A DNA stretch of 64,000 bases from Ceriagrion tenellum (taxonomy: Eukaryota; Arthropoda; Insecta; Odonata; Coenagrionidae): contig OY720643.1 of assembly GCA_963169105.1 (NCBI GenBank), positions 19,378,373-19,442,372 on the forward strand. The letters are read 5' to 3'. Below are positions 1 through 11,500 of this stretch, piece after piece. The notes beneath the pieces were generated by a model. The model saw nothing but the letters and a program-made list of their open reading frames with translations, made no database searches and was not told where the DNA came from. The position numbers and the translations under genes are program-made. Positions within the stretch are counted from its first letter, which is position 1, and every line of letters begins with the position of its first letter.

Positions 1-1634
1 ATATATGAAACGAAAATGGGATAAGAGAGATTCCCTTGGTTTGAGTAGCTCGCCGCAGAAAGGGACAATCTTTGCTGAGCATAATGACCATGTTTTTCAA
101 GTTCTCCTATCATCAAGTGGTGAATTAAACCGGTGGGAATATTATCAGGATAGCATTTTTATTTGTGAGCCAAATTCTATTTTTAAGTCAAATTGTGATA
201 AACTTCTTAGTAAACCAAAGACAGAGAGGACAGTGTCCAATTGAATCAAACATAAGTATTGTATTAGCTGCTTGTATTTTTAACTGATATTTGTTGTTTT
301 CGCGAATTTTAGGAACTTAAAGATCAACAAAAGTCTATTTTTGGTAAACATTTAATTTATGTCAATTATGCCGAGCTAAATACGGGCAATTTAGTCTTAT
401 CTATAGTTTAGCCAACTATAAGAGGTAAGGTATCTCTTGAGAATCTAAATTGTACTTAATGTTTCACTTCATTATTGATACTGATAGCCGATAGGTTTCC
501 TTTAAAGGGTCCCAGGAATGACTGTATTATTCAACTTTGGCAGTCAGTTTGTGTTTACAACTGTTCTCAAAAGTTAACTGAATATAAATTCATAAAACAT
601 TTTTTTAAATTTGGATTGTATTTATAACATAACGATTCTCATGGTTGTATTCTTCAGAAGATAACATTTCATAAAAAATCACCAGCATTTCAAACTCATG
701 GCATACATTGTACGGGCAATGAAACTCTGTCAGTGTACACGATTCCTTTTTTCAAAAGTAATAAAGGAAGTATTTTGCTGATAAAACGGAAATTATGATT
801 AACAAGGAAGCGTAAATAGTGGTGGAAAGGAAATTCAAATTCGTAAATAGATATCTTTGAGTAGTGGCGTTGTTTAAGAATATTCTGAGGAATTGTTTGG
901 GTATACGCTAATTGTTTTTTAAATGGATCCGCGATTCCAGTGTTTTATTTACAAAATCGTAAGAACGCATCGATCAGACCTTTTACAACTTTAGTCGTGC
1001 ATTCAGTCAATGTTAAAAGAAGCCGTCTTCACTTGCAAATAGTTCCAGACTTTGGTTATTGCGTTGCATGCCATTCGCCATGTTCAGGGCTGAAGAGCAC
1101 TAAACCATTGCAAATGAGCTGAGTGAATCAAGCGAAAAACTGGATAGCTTTTTAATGTCTGGTTTGCAGAATCCTGCTCATACCTCTGGAATCATCTTAG
1201 ATCATTAACCAGTAACCACTTTGATGATCATAAAAAACAATCTCTTGTTCAGAAAATATATTTTGGTTTGAGCACATTAAACAATCAACAAAATACAATG
1301 CAAGGAAACTAAATTTTATCTCTGAAAACAATTTTTAAGTTTGGATAATACAAATAGCATAAAAATTGTCGTGGTGGTCTTCCTTGGAAATTAAAATAAC
1401 ACATTAACTCACCAACATTTTAAACTCTTTGCAACTTGTTCACAAATGAGTTACTTCTACTAGGAATAACAATAGGGTAATGAACTTGTCTGATGAGACA
1501 GTGGCACTGGAATCGTAGTTATATAACAAGCTCTTAAGGGAAGTAGTCACTCAGTTTTAACACATTCCGCGATAATTTCAAATCACAAATGATAATCATA
1601 ATGTAGTAATAATTAGACGTGCGGGGAAAGGTGG
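1..1634. other. Unassigned AT-rich DNA downstream of the CHK-kinase gene
   Basis: No convincing gene or repeat was seen. The short ORFs at 5-244 and 940-1122 show no recognisable domain or typical coding composition. Because the kinase gene runs on the minus strand, this is its 3' flank. If the splice donor near 1686 is used, a short last exon would lie here, but none could be identified. Confidence 0.5.
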
Positions 1635-1640
1635 TTTATT
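1635..1640 (-). terminator. Poly(A) signal AATAAA after the CHK-kinase stop codon
   Basis: The minus strand reads AATAAA about 20 bases beyond the TGA stop at 1662-1660. This fits a 3' end directly after the unspliced reading frame. The hexamer is common in AT-rich DNA, so it is supportive only. Confidence 0.4.
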
Positions 1641-1659
1641 AAAAGCGTTCCCTTGTGTT

Positions 1660-3015
1660 TCACAATAATAAAGGAGACGAACTTACTGATCCCAAACCAT
1701 TTGGCAATGCCACTTCCAAAAATTCTCTCACAATGTCCTCTACTTTGCATCTATATTCCGCGTCCTTATGGAAACGAGCCAAGATTGCTGAAGCGTTTCC
1801 TTTGTCATAGAGTTCCTTAATTGTTTCAGGAGTCATGTCTTCAGCGTCGGTAAGCATAAACTCTTCACCTAGCAGCATCAATGGTCGGAAAAACGTGGCC
1901 ACGGCGACGCCGAATGGTTTATAGTCCCCCATCAGTTCTGTCTTGAAGTCAGTCAAGGAATAGGGAGGTGAGCTGCCGTCAAGTAACTTGAGGTTATCGG
2001 TCAAAGATGCGTAGTATTCGTTAATCAGTGCACTGAAATATTTTTCCCTGAACGGTCTTAATGTGTTGAGGTACATAAAATACAGCAGATCAATACTAGG
2101 ATGGCATACTTTCGCCAGTTGTAGGTCATAGAATTTCACACCCACGGGATATTCTTCGTTGTTTTCTTTCTTCTCGTACCGGAACATCATGTTATTCGCC
2201 CAGCAGTCCCCGTGAGTCATAACTCGACGATTTTTAGACGGAGTTTCCTTAAGTCTGCAGATGGTTGGCCAAGCGCCTTCCAGGATTTTTCCGAGTGCTC
2301 CAGAAGCTTCTGCCTCCTTCGGAAGCCCTTCTATCTCTTTGCAGAGCTCTTTCAAGTTTTCAATCGTCTCGATTATCATGTTTTGGATGATTGGCGGAGG
2401 ATCTCCAGGACCAGGAACGTAGTAAAAGTATTCCCGATCGAAGTCGGGGAAAGTTTCTGCCCATCCCCCTTTCGTCGGATCAAGGAGCTTCTCAGCAGCC
2501 AGCGAGAGGGCGTGGAGTCTCCCAAGAGCCTTCATAACCAAGCAGCAGTGTGGGTAATCAAAACCTTCTTGCAGATATGAGGGATTGACTGAACGAAAGC
2601 CGCTATGAATCAGATCCTCCAAATAAAAGGCGGCGTTGTCGCTATCATTGATGGCGTGGTAACAGGACGGGAAAGGAATTTGCACTCGTCCAGTAGAAAC
2701 CTTGGACATCGCCGGGACGATTTGGCTGAAGTAGAGCCATTCTTTGTGAAAAACGTTCGAATTTTTTATGATTTCCCTCTGGTAATCCATCGCAGACATT
2801 CTCTTGATGAAGAACACGTGGGATTTATTGCTTTCATCTCCGGGAAGCTTATACGAGAGCTTAACTCGTAGCACTAACGAGGTGAAGCCTTCGACACCGC
2901 TTGTCGCCCTTTCCACTTTGTAGCCATCGATAAGTTGAACATCACTTCTGCCGGTTAAGGTTTGAAGAGACTTCACAAGAGCTTCGCGCGATACGTATGA
3001 GGATAGATCGGCCAT
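1660..3015 (-). CDS. CHK kinase-like (EcKinase-like) protein
   Basis: The frame encodes 451 residues from ATG at 3015-3013 to TGA at 1662-1660. An upstream GTG at 3057 follows directly after an in-frame TGA, so the ATG, with A at -3, is the better start. The fold is that of the EcKinase/CHK-like aminoglycoside-phosphotransferase group. Visible landmarks are FFIKRM with the likely ATP-binding Lys71, KEWLYF with helix-C Glu92, the hinge YLEDL at 131-135, GRLHALSLA near 165-173, the catalytic loop THGDCWANN (H268, D270, N274), and the metal-binding FYDLQLAK (D297, Q299). Length matches the usual 400-450 residues. Members are expanded in insects; some are linked to ecdysteroid 22-phosphorylation or detoxification, but the substrate here is unknown. 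All catalytic motifs are intact, so it is probably functional. A strong donor sequence lies inside the last codons, so the last 8 residues may be intron and the true end may lie elsewhere. No neighbouring family member was seen. Confidence 0.88.
   Translation of the reverse strand: MADLSSYVSREALVKSLQTLTGRSDVQLIDGYKVERATSGVEGFTSLVLRVKLSYKLPGDESNKSHVFFIKRMSAMDYQREIIKNSNVFHKEWLYFSQIVPAMSKVSTGRVQIPFPSCYHAINDSDNAAFYLEDLIHSGFRSVNPSYLQEGFDYPHCCLVMKALGRLHALSLAAEKLLDPTKGGWAETFPDFDREYFYYVPGPGDPPPIIQNMIIETIENLKELCKEIEGLPKEAEASGALGKILEGAWPTICRLKETPSKNRRVMTHGDCWANNMMFRYEKKENNEEYPVGVKFYDLQLAKVCHPSIDLLYFMYLNTLRPFREKYFSALINEYYASLTDNLKLLDGSSPPYSLTDFKTELMGDYKPFGVAVATFFRPLMLLGEEFMLTDAEDMTPETIKELYDKGNASAILARFHKDAEYRCKVEDIVREFLEVALPNGLGSVSSSPLLL
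1681..1688 (-). other. Candidate 5' splice site CA|GTAAGT
   Basis: On the minus strand the kinase frame reads GGATCA then GTAAGTTCG. The exon would end at 1687, after exactly 443 codons from the ATG (phase 0). The preceding sequence ends REFLEVALPNGLGS, near the normal C-terminus of the family. It competes with the simpler reading that the gene ends at TGA 1660 with a nearby poly(A) signal. Confidence 0.4.
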
Positions 3016-3277
3016 CTTCTCACTGCGAAAGCTTTGCAACGACTGAATCCTCGCCACTCATTCATCTCCACGAGTCGCATCCGCTCCTCCCCCTCTCCTA
3101 CCCCCCCCCTCCCCCATAATGCTTTCAACCCTCTCAACGAAGCTCTCGAGGCTATGTTTCAACGGAGGGGAAAGTCGCAGTCGTCACCAAGGACGTCAGA
3201 AAAAAACGAAGCCAGCATTCCGCTAGGTTCTTAAAGTCAGTTTCGTCGCTGCATTCGCCATTGAGTTGTACTTGCAC

Positions 3278-3313
3278 TGGCTGGCCTTCGGTTGTCGCGT
3301 GTAATTTTTTATA
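3278..3313 (-). promoter_or_regulatory. Candidate core promoter of the CHK-kinase gene
   Basis: The minus strand has TATAAAAAA at 3313-3305, and about 30 bases further a CCAGTGC resembling an arthropod initiator. This would give a 5' UTR of about 260 bases without needing an intron. Position and orientation fit the gene, but TATA-like strings are frequent here. Confidence 0.3.
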
Positions 3314-3319
3314 AATCTA

Positions 3320-5335
3320 AGTTAAAATCCAAAGGTGATGCCACGTTTCTTGAGTGGTGGTAGGCCACACCCAATCGGCCCAAAATCCTCATCTTTCACT
3401 CTTATCGTTCACCATCGCCCTTGAGGATTCACGGCCATACCTCCTGCATTTCATTATAACCTCTTTGGTCGCAGCCGATATTTCATTTTCCTTTTTTTGA
3501 CTATTCCATTGGCTCGACCATTGAGTTGACTCAATGGGCCCACTTCTGAAAAACGTTTCGTATCGGTAGCTTATTTAGAGCCTCCTTGAAAAGGATGTCT
3601 GGCTTTCTAGCTATATTTTGTTAATTAGATGATAGCAATGATGGGATACCTTCCGGATGAGAGCTATCGGTACTCCTGGATGTCATAAACGTATCATGAA
3701 TTTGGATTAATGTTACAAAGATTACCCAATGTTACTCAATCAGAAGTAATTTCTCTGTTGATTAAAGTTGGATTATTTTCGCTTGACCTGGCTCTTGCAA
3801 ATACAAATACACCTTGTTTTTATTTTTAATCTACTTTGAAATGAAATTAAACCTCTAATGCTATTTAAAAGGTAGCTAGCTAAATGTTCATTTGATATTT
3901 AGGCCAAAGGCCCGCAAGAAATTCTGAGAAGACTCAATAGAATATTACGTAATCAAAATATAATGGTTATAACAATGTTCTCATATCAGAATCAAAGGAG
4001 TTGATATCCCTTTATAGGTCTGGATTTTCGGCGATGGCTAAATCTTCTGCGTTCATCTTTGGTAATTAATTATTAGACCATTGGAAAAATATTTGTCGAG
4101 TTTTCTCATTTTAAATAATTATTTTAATATTCTCTAGTTCATCAGATAGCTCCTAGGTCCATCAAACATTACCTGGCTGTTCATCCATTAATTTTTCCCG
4201 TGTTCTCAAACCAGTGCATTCATATAATTCTTAGTACTGTTCCGTCTTCCTTTTTCAGACTAAACACTTTTACAGCTGTAGGTATGCAATAGTAATCCTA
4301 CATCAGTGGTCCTACAGCTTCCTTCGAAAGTTTGCGTGGATTCTATTAGCTTTTGTGCACTCTCTGTTTGAAGCGTTTTAGTTCCTAGTTGTGACTCCAG
4401 CTGCGTTTATTCCTCGACAATACTGCTCTTATCGTCTTGCGGCCTTGGTGATATCTTTCTAGGGATCTTATCACTTTTCAAGTTGAATGCACATGTATGC
4501 AGCGTCAACATTTCTCCTCTCTTATCTCAAAGCTATGTGAATACTATCTTTGCCTTGGTCTCATGTTGAAATCGATGAATAGAGCGGTAAGTAACATTTA
4601 TGCACTATAATGGGATATCCATTTATATTTGAATCGACTTCGCACTTCTGCAGATTGCCATTTTTACTTCTTGATTATCAGCGAGGACGTCAGATGTCAC
4701 ATGAATGCTTAATCATGCAACAGCTGTCATGGGTAAACTTTGAAAATAGCTTCAGCTGGGGTTATGCACCGTTACTTCACTTTGGTTAGGCTACAGCTCG
4801 AGCTCACAAGCATATGGGGGGGACCGGTCTAAAAAGGCTGAAAAAGGCAACACTTATTGAAATATTCTGCGCTACACTAATTGAAAGATTCTGAGCACGT
4901 GAGTTCCAGTGTGGCACGGAGGAAGACATAATTGAGAATAATCAAATGAGCGAGATGGAGGTGTACATTGCGTTAATTAGTGGGTGATGAGTAATGTAAG
5001 AAATCTAATCCAGTTAAGTTTTATGTTTGTGGAGAGGGGGTACTTTACCTCGGCCTCCATTCAACACTTACTCAGGAAAGGAGGCGTCTGGACACATAAA
5101 CACCTTACACAAGATTTTAGTTTCATGTGTTAAAGTATTTATATCAATTTTTGAATTGTCGGCGGGCGAAAAATCTTAGTTTGTAGCAATCCAAACCGCG
5201 TTCAATTTCCCTTTAAGTCAGTTGTCCCCATAGACGTGACATTCTATATTTTTCGTTTAGTCCAGTATTATTCAGTGGTATTTGATTTTTTCCCGGCGAA
5301 TCATTGAAGTATATTTTTTCTTGGGCTTCCGTTCG
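3320..5335. other. Unassigned intergenic DNA
   Basis: AT-rich with no ORF of note, no inverted repeat with clear ends, and no copy of the repeat families found elsewhere in the window. Confidence 0.5.
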
Positions 5336-5339
5336 TGTT

Positions 5340-5540
5340 CGGTGCTGGTAAGGTGGCTTGAATAGTGGTTTCCTATTCCGAGGGACCCGGATTCAAATCG
5401 CGGCCTTGAGGGAGACTATTAAATGAAATCCCAATCCTTCCTTGAATGCTCTTCGTAGAACACCCCGGGTTTCGAACGCTTATCTCGGATCTTCATGGTA
5501 CCTTTGTTGAAAATCGATTGCTGAGCCGGGTTTCTCTTCT
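5340..5540 (+). repeat. tRNA-like SINE, diverged
   Basis: The start resembles a tRNA-derived pol III promoter: a box A-like TGGCTTGAATAGTGG and, about 30 bases later, a box B-like GGATTCAAATCG. A unique body follows. No target-site duplication was found and the ends are approximate. It is not the same family as the SINE at 13605-13906. Confidence 0.4.
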
Positions 5541-5544
5541 GCTT

Positions 5545-6585
5545 CATATGGAAATTAGTAGCTCGGTATGATTCCACACTTAATTGCTCACTTTCAGACG
5601 CAGGTTTCGGCAGATTTTGCCCTTTTCGAGGTTACAAGCTGTGGGGGGATTTCCTCTTATGAAGCTCTAGTAAAATAGGGGTGGTTGGTAGGAATAAAGG
5701 TCACTGACGGTGGGAGAGGAGGGAGGAAAATGACCACGAAGTATTTTCGTAAAACGAACGGGGGTCGAGTGAATTAGTGGTGGAGAGTCACGGTCAAAAT
5801 TGAGACTAGTGAGGCAGTTGTGAGTTATGTGAGAAATTTTGCATTGCCTCACAGAATTCTTACCCTGCGATGACCATGTTCTCTACATTCCAACTCACCA
5901 CTCCCCCACCAGCCTCATACTCAGTTCGCGTCTCTATTTTTGTCTCAATTGTATTACGCAAACATTTCCTCGTTCCTCACCCACAGCCCGCGACCGTTAT
6001 TCTCAACTACCAGGCCTGGATCATGGAGTGGGGCAAGGGAAGGTAGACCGCAACACTGGCCCACAATCATTCGAGGGGGCCTCTGCAAATCTACACATAC
6101 CATTTTACCATACAATAAAATGTTATTCGCATTGTCAAAAGATATTGTAACTTTAACAAGTGAAGCTAAATGTTGTCATGTACTGAAAAAATGGTTATTT
6201 AATACTGAGGATGTTTCTCATTTATTATTGAAACAAGTGTGAATATGTAATAATGATACTCATACCTTTTGAGCATTTAATCGCCAATTTTTTTGTCAAA
6301 ATGTAAGCTTTCTTTTACTGTAAAACATAAATGTAATAATGTAGTATTACCAGCTGGGGAGTCAGCATGCAAAACATTTTTTTTCTTTTCCTCTTTTTAA
6401 TGAGTCAACACGCCATCGAAGAGATGAAAACTGTTAATGGATGATCGAGTCGGTAACCCCGAAGCGGGAATTCCCAATGGGGTATCTATATTCCAGGCAA
6501 TTTTGTTGTTGTTTATTTATGTAATAACCCATGTATAACATGTTATCGTGGAATACATTTCTTCTTATTATTATTATTAATTACA
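5545..6585. other. Unassigned DNA
   Basis: Small overlapping ORFs at 5839-6242 lack recognisable motifs. No repeat family was identified. Confidence 0.4.
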
Positions 6586-6587
6586 TA

Positions 6588-6640
6588 TTACCCGGCAGGC
6601 CACCTCAAGGGTGTTTGGCAGGTGGTGAGTCAGTCAACAT
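6588..6640 (-). repeat. LINE 3'-tail remnant
   Basis: Reads, in antisense, like the terminal hairpin of the LINE families here: ACCCGGCAGGCCACC, then GGGTGTTTGGCAGG. It is a short 5'-truncated tail directly beside the LTR-element fragment. Confidence 0.45.
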
Positions 6641-6643
6641 CAA

Positions 6644-6905
6644 CTATTATGAGCTAATTTTCATTAGCATTCATGAACTCTTCAGAAATGGCCCCCGGGG
6701 GCGCCAGGCCCTGATCATTGCCCTGGGCCCTGGGAACTCTTGTCGTGCCGTGGTGCCAGGTTTCCCTCTCCCGAATAAAATTAGGCATTATGCAACGAGA
6801 TAAGATAAGATTCTTGCTCTTGACGTCGAGATGAACGAGAAATAAGAACACTCTGGGAAGCCAATAGGATTCAAAGAGTGATTTTATTTAAGCAAACACC
6901 TATCA
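6644..6905 (-). mobile_element. LTR-retrotransposon fragment (LTR 3' part plus leader), copy 1
   Basis: About 250 bases match 7546-7792 closely. On the minus strand it runs from the AATAAA-containing part of the LTR, through a likely U5, to a TGGCACC string that could be a primer-binding site, and into a short internal leader. The reading frame ends ISEEFMNANEN. The upstream half of the LTR is missing and the fragment is joined to a LINE at about 6905. The superfamily (Gypsy or BEL) cannot be decided without pol. Confidence 0.5.
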
Positions 6906-7545
6906 ACAAATGCACTACAGTTCACTTCCTGCGAAAATCATCACAAAAATGCAATACCTATACTGCGTAAGGAGTAAACAAAATTTTCAGATACGGTAAA
7001 ATATCTGGGAATTACCTTAACTTCTGATATATTGTGGGGATTACACATACAGAACATATGTGGCGTAGCATTAAAGAAACTAGGTTTTGTTAAACGTATA
7101 ATAGGAAGGTCCTTGGATGAAAAAGTCAAAGAGAGATACTACTTCGCGCTTCCTACATATAGTGTATCGCAACTTTTAGAGGAATTAAGATGGGAGCCCC
7201 TAGAGACTCGGAGGCTACACACTAGGCTTAGGTTGCTTTATAAATTCAGAACTGATATTTTCAGAGCGACATGGAGAATATTATCATGACTCCTCACTAC
7301 ATCTCTAGGTCTGACAGACGCGATAAAATAAAAAAGATACACTGCCGAAAAGATAGGTACAAAAACTCGTTCTTTCCGCGAACAATAAGCGACCTCAATA
7401 AAAATTGAGCTCCATGAAATACACTCCTATAATACATGTCACCATTTCACCTCCTAAAAACTTACATCTTTACACGGCTGGTGACCTAACACCCTCTGCC
7501 ACACGCCCATGCGGCGGCAGGCGGGGTAGTATGTAGATGTAGATA
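6906..7545 (+). mobile_element. LINE family A, 3' fragment
   Basis: The 3' end of a jockey/CR1-superfamily LINE. Translated pieces include DTVKYLGITLTSD-like sequence, KKLGFVKRIIGRS, then LLEELRWEPLETRRLHTRLR and a KFRTDIF motif, ending near a PRTISD-like stretch. An internal deletion removes the region encoding the usual YFAL to ARFVK segment: compare 51400-51530. It ends with the family hairpin and an ATGTAGATGTAGAT tail at 7531-7544. It is too broken to be active. Confidence 0.75.
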
Positions 7546-8298
7546 TTATGAGCTAATAATTTTCATTAGCATTCATGAACTCTTCAGAAATGGCTCCCAG
7601 GGGCACCAGGATCGAGATAATTGCCCTGGGCCCTGCGAGCGCGGTGCCAGGTTACCCTCCTCCGAGTTAAACTAGGTATTATGCAACAAGATAAGATAGG
7701 ATTCTTGCTCTTGACGTCGAGATGAACGAGAAATAAGAACGCTCTGAGAAGCCAATTGGTTTCAAAGGTTGGTTTTATTTAGGCAATCACATCCGGGACA
7801 CTTTGTTGCACGTGGTCAGAGGGGTGACGTGAGCGTCTTAGAGAGAGAGATAGGGAGAGATGGACTGGAAAATAAATATTCGAGTCTAACCCAAACGTAG
7901 TCGCTTGTATGTGTCGAACCCGACCAGGGGCGAAAGAATCTCGAGCGGCGACTGAACGTGAACCAAGAATTGGATAATATTCTTAATACTCGCGAGCGTC
8001 CGTTTATATACAAATCTTCTGTCCGAAGGCCTGCTGGGGAAGTTCCATTTATTACAACAATAATTCTGTAAGGCAAGCAAAAGGCTTCCTTACAGTCCTA
8101 AAAATGAGTTATTCCGGGAGGGGGGGATGACTTTACTTTATGGAGGGAGGAATGGTGTTACTCTAGAGGTGACCCGTACCTCTGCTAAACAAGGGAGATG
8201 AAGATCTTCTGAAAAACAAGGAAGATACAATAACACACACTCTCTATCTTTCCTAGAGCTCTCAATGCGCACCAGTAGGAACTATCAGGGTCTCAACA
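7546..8298 (-). mobile_element. LTR-retrotransposon LTR with leader, copy 2
   Basis: On the minus strand a probable LTR starts with TGTTGAGACC at 8298. It contains TATATAAAC near 8010 and AATAAA near 7775, and ends with TTGCA near 7682, giving about 617 bases. After it comes a TGGCACC string, a candidate primer-binding site although about 30 bases beyond the proposed end, and the same leader as copy 1. No gag or pol follows; a LINE tail lies there instead. The LTR ends are inferred, not proven by a target duplication. Confidence 0.55.
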
Positions 8299-8451
8299 TC
8301 ACTCCCTGCCGTGCAAAAATTGTGCCGTTCCTCACGGGACGGTATATATTTGATAATTCACGGCACAAATCAACAAGACAATTGAAAAATGACACTAAGA
8401 AAGGCACAAGAAAAAAGAAACAACTAGTATATTAGAAAAATGACACTGAGA

Positions 8452-9017
8452 TACATCTACATCTACATAATATCCTGCGAGCCGCCGCATGGGCGTGTGG
8501 CAGGGGGTGGTAGATCACCAGCTGTGTAAAGGTGTAAGTTTTTGGAGATGGAATGGTGACAAATATAATAGGAATGTATTTAGTGGGGCTCAATTTTTAT
8601 TGTGGTCGCGTATTGTTCGCGGAAAGAACGAGTTTTTGTACCTATCTGTCCGGCAGTGTATCTCTCTTATTTTATCGCATCTGTCAGACCTAGAGATGTG
8701 GTGAGGAGACATGATAATATTCTCTATGTCGCTCTGAAAAATATCAGTACTGAATTTATCAAGCAAACTAAGCCTAGCGTGTAGCCTCCGAGTCTCTAGG
8801 GGCTCCCACCTTAATTCCTCTAAAAGTCGTGAGACTCTATATGTAGGCTCGTCGCAGTTTTTATCGAAGCGCGCTGCTTTCCTTGGTATTTCATTAATAC
8901 TTTTGGTTAAATCTAATCGACCAGAGTCCCAAATGCTCGCGACGTATTCGAGGTGTGGCCTAACCAGAGCGAAATAGCATATCTCTTTGACTTTTTCGTC
9001 CGAGGACCTTCCTATTA
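8452..9017 (-). mobile_element. LINE family A, 3' fragment
   Basis: Reverse complement of a family A 3' end. The tail and hairpin (CCTGC/GCAGG stem) lie at 8452-8510. The degraded C-terminal coding part follows, including sequence for PRTI, a KFST-like motif, and the YFALV to ARF segment near 8850-9000. The 5' truncation point at about 9017 abuts the tail of a family B LINE exactly. Confidence 0.78.
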
Positions 9018-9929
9018 TCTACATCTACGTAATACCCTGCGAGCCACCACGAGGGTGTGTGGCAGGGGGTGAAGATCACCAAACATGCACTATTGTCATG
9101 TAAGTAGGATATATAATGTAGACATGCTAGAAAATAGGGTCATAGTTTATTAGTTACTACCGTAGATTATTAGTTATTGCAAGTAATTGCAGTAGTTATT
9201 ACAATAGAATATTAGTTACTACGGTATAGTACAGGTTAAAATCTACATAATAAGGAAGGGATTATTGGTAGTTATTACATGCATCATGCACTACAGACTA
9301 TTCTAACTATGTTTCACCTACCTATCCCTTTTGCTACGTTGCCTATTGTTCTCTCTTATGGTACGCGGGAAAAATGACATTTTAAATCTATCGGTACGGC
9401 AATCTATCTCTCTAATTTTGTTAATATGGTCAAACCTAGCATAATACGCAGGGGTTCTTAATATATATCTAACGTCATCTGTGAACAAATCTGTTTCGAA
9501 TTTACTTAAAAGGTTTAACCTAAATTTTAACCTGCGTTCTGATAGTAATTCCCATCCTAGTTCTTCTATTAAACTCGTAACACTAATACAATTATCATAA
9601 CGACATTTAACAAACCTAGCGGATCTCCTTTGCACGCGCTCTAATTCTTTTATCATACCTTCCTCGTACGGATCCCATATACTAGCGGCATATTCTAAAT
9701 GAGGCCTGACAAGTGTAAAATAGCTTCTTTCTCGGACTCTCTCATCGCATTTGCCTAGAATCCTTTTTACGAATCTACGAAGTTACGAATTATACGTTTA
9801 ACAAAACCTAGTTTCTTTAATGCTGCGCCATATATGAATGAGTAATCCCCACGATACATCAGATGTTGATGTAATTCCAAGATATTTTACTGTATCTGAA
9901 GACTTTGTTTACTCCACCCACAGTAAAAG
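9016..9929 (-). mobile_element. LINE family B, 3' fragment
   Basis: Tail and hairpin at 9019-9075 on the minus strand, then a 3' UTR. An open frame at 9656-9318 encodes the ORF2 C-terminus: KELERVQRRSARFVKCRYD, TSLIEELGWELLSERRLKFR, LLSKFETDLF, DCRTDRFKMSFFPRTIREN. Upstream frames encode VKYLGIT-like and KKLGFVKRII-like pieces with frameshifts. The family is jockey/CR1-like. The 112-codon end is among the best-preserved LINE segments in the window, so the insertion may be fairly young. Confidence 0.82.
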
Positions 9930-11035
9930 CAAAAGAGAAATAAGAAAAATTAGAATAGAATGCACCGTTTTTTATTCAGTTTGTGTTTCACTTCTGCTTA
10001 ATAGCTGGGACATTAATCACGGGGGAGGGGTCACTTTGGGGAATATTCTCCATCCTCTTCATAAAATAGGATGGGGTTGGGAATTCACTGTCACTTGGAG
10101 AATCAGGGGAACACTTTCCACTTTTGTGAAGGGGTGGGGAATTCACTTGGGCATTGTTTGAAACACGGAGAAACTCACTCAAAGAGAAATGTCACATGTC
10201 GTGTGTATGAAAACTTCCCTAAACCAACCCTATTGAAATCTTAATCTTCAAGGTTCAACACCAAATGATAAAAATTATAAAAGGCATGAAAAAGGGATCA
10301 ATGGGGAATCCTTTCGGGAGGGGGGGGGGGCGTTATCATTGTCTTCTTCTAAAGGTTCTTCAAGCTAAAGCTAGAGGATCTTACTACAGCATTTCAAAGG
10401 GAATGTTTCTAAGCCATAAACAACATATCTTTGGTAAAATAGGGTGGCTATCGTCAACTGCCTGTCAGATATCGTTCACACCAATGTACTGAACGTGCAA
10501 CAAATATTTGATGATTATAGGAGTTAAGAGTGAGCATATGTCAGCAACATTTTGATAAATATACTGTGGTATTCTCGCAACAATCATTCCCTTGAATCCA
10601 TCTGAAATTCATGATTCTCCTTAAGTTGCTCATGGACGTAGAATTTATCTAAATATTTGCAATGTGGAGAAATATTTTGGATTAATCACATGACAGAGAG
10701 ATATATCGCCTAACATACAATTGGATAAATTTGATCTCTTCCCAAGAAAAAGGTCTCGTGTTTTAATGATAAAATATCGGCCACTTACCAAAATTACTCT
10801 CTAGACATTGGCCAAATACATAAGCTGTTTTCCAAGGGATACACTACAGAGAAACTAGAAAAAAATAGTTTTCTTACGTATATATCTCGTCCGGAATTTA
10901 AAAAAAAATAGTTTGAATGCTTTCTCAGTTATTTTTAAAAAGTAAATTGAGTACTTCCTGTAGTTTATTTTTACAGAGACGCAAAAAGATATTCAGTAAT
11001 GAGGGTTTTTTCAGCGTACGGAGTGAAATGAGTAA
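9930..11035. other. Unassigned DNA
   Basis: No gene or recognised repeat. Contains a poly-G run at about 10319-10330. Confidence 0.45.
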
Positions 11036-11039
11036 AACA

Positions 11040-11385
11040 TCATCTACAATTTGCTAATTTATACCAACCCACTTCCATGGCCACTCAAACCGCAACAAGT
11101 TTTTGGCCTCATTGATTATTCTATGCCTTCTTCCTCTATCTTCCATTTCCGTTGTTGAGCTTCTGATCTTTCTCATGTCTTCTTGGAGTTGGTCCCACCA
11201 CCTCAGTCTTTGACTTCCCATAGGTCTTTGTCCTTAAAGTATTCCTGTTAAAATTTCGCTCAGCGTGGTTTCTTCTTCTCGGCTGTAGACATGGCCAGCC
11301 AATCATAAACGTTATGATTTAATTAGATCTATAATGTCAGGATCTGGAAATAGTTCTCGAAATTCTTTGTTTGTTCTGATAGTGC
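11040..11385 (-). mobile_element. RTE-type LINE C-terminal fragment
   Basis: The minus strand translates in pieces to AGHVYSREEE, ILTGILRTKTYG, KVVGPTPRRHEKDQK-like and FEWPWKW. This is the usual end of endonuclease/reverse-transcriptase proteins of the RTE-like group (RxKLRWWDQLQED type). Frameshifts and truncation make it a relic. Confidence 0.55.
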
Positions 11386-11389
11386 GAAT

Positions 11390-11500
11390 AAATGGAGAAG
11401 AAACTGATTACATTTGAAAATAAAGTTCTGAGAACAATTATGGGACCTGTAAAAAGATTTAAGGTGGCGCATCGGAACAATGGCAATTGTAATTGGCGGC
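11390..11500 (+). mobile_element. RTE-type LINE fragment, opposite orientation
   Basis: The plus strand encodes FENKVLRTIMGPVK, similar to the ERKVLRKIFGP motif that in related elements precedes the part found on the other strand at 11040-11385. The two lie tail to tail, suggesting an inversion or two insertions. Confidence 0.45.

Noticed and set aside
3016..3057. Kinase start at 3057 (GTG)
   Set aside because: GTG is not a usual eukaryotic start and follows an in-frame TGA; ATG at 3015 is in good context.
6531..6803. 90-codon plus-strand frame
   Set aside because: It crosses a LINE tail remnant and the LTR-element fragment, so it is not a gene.
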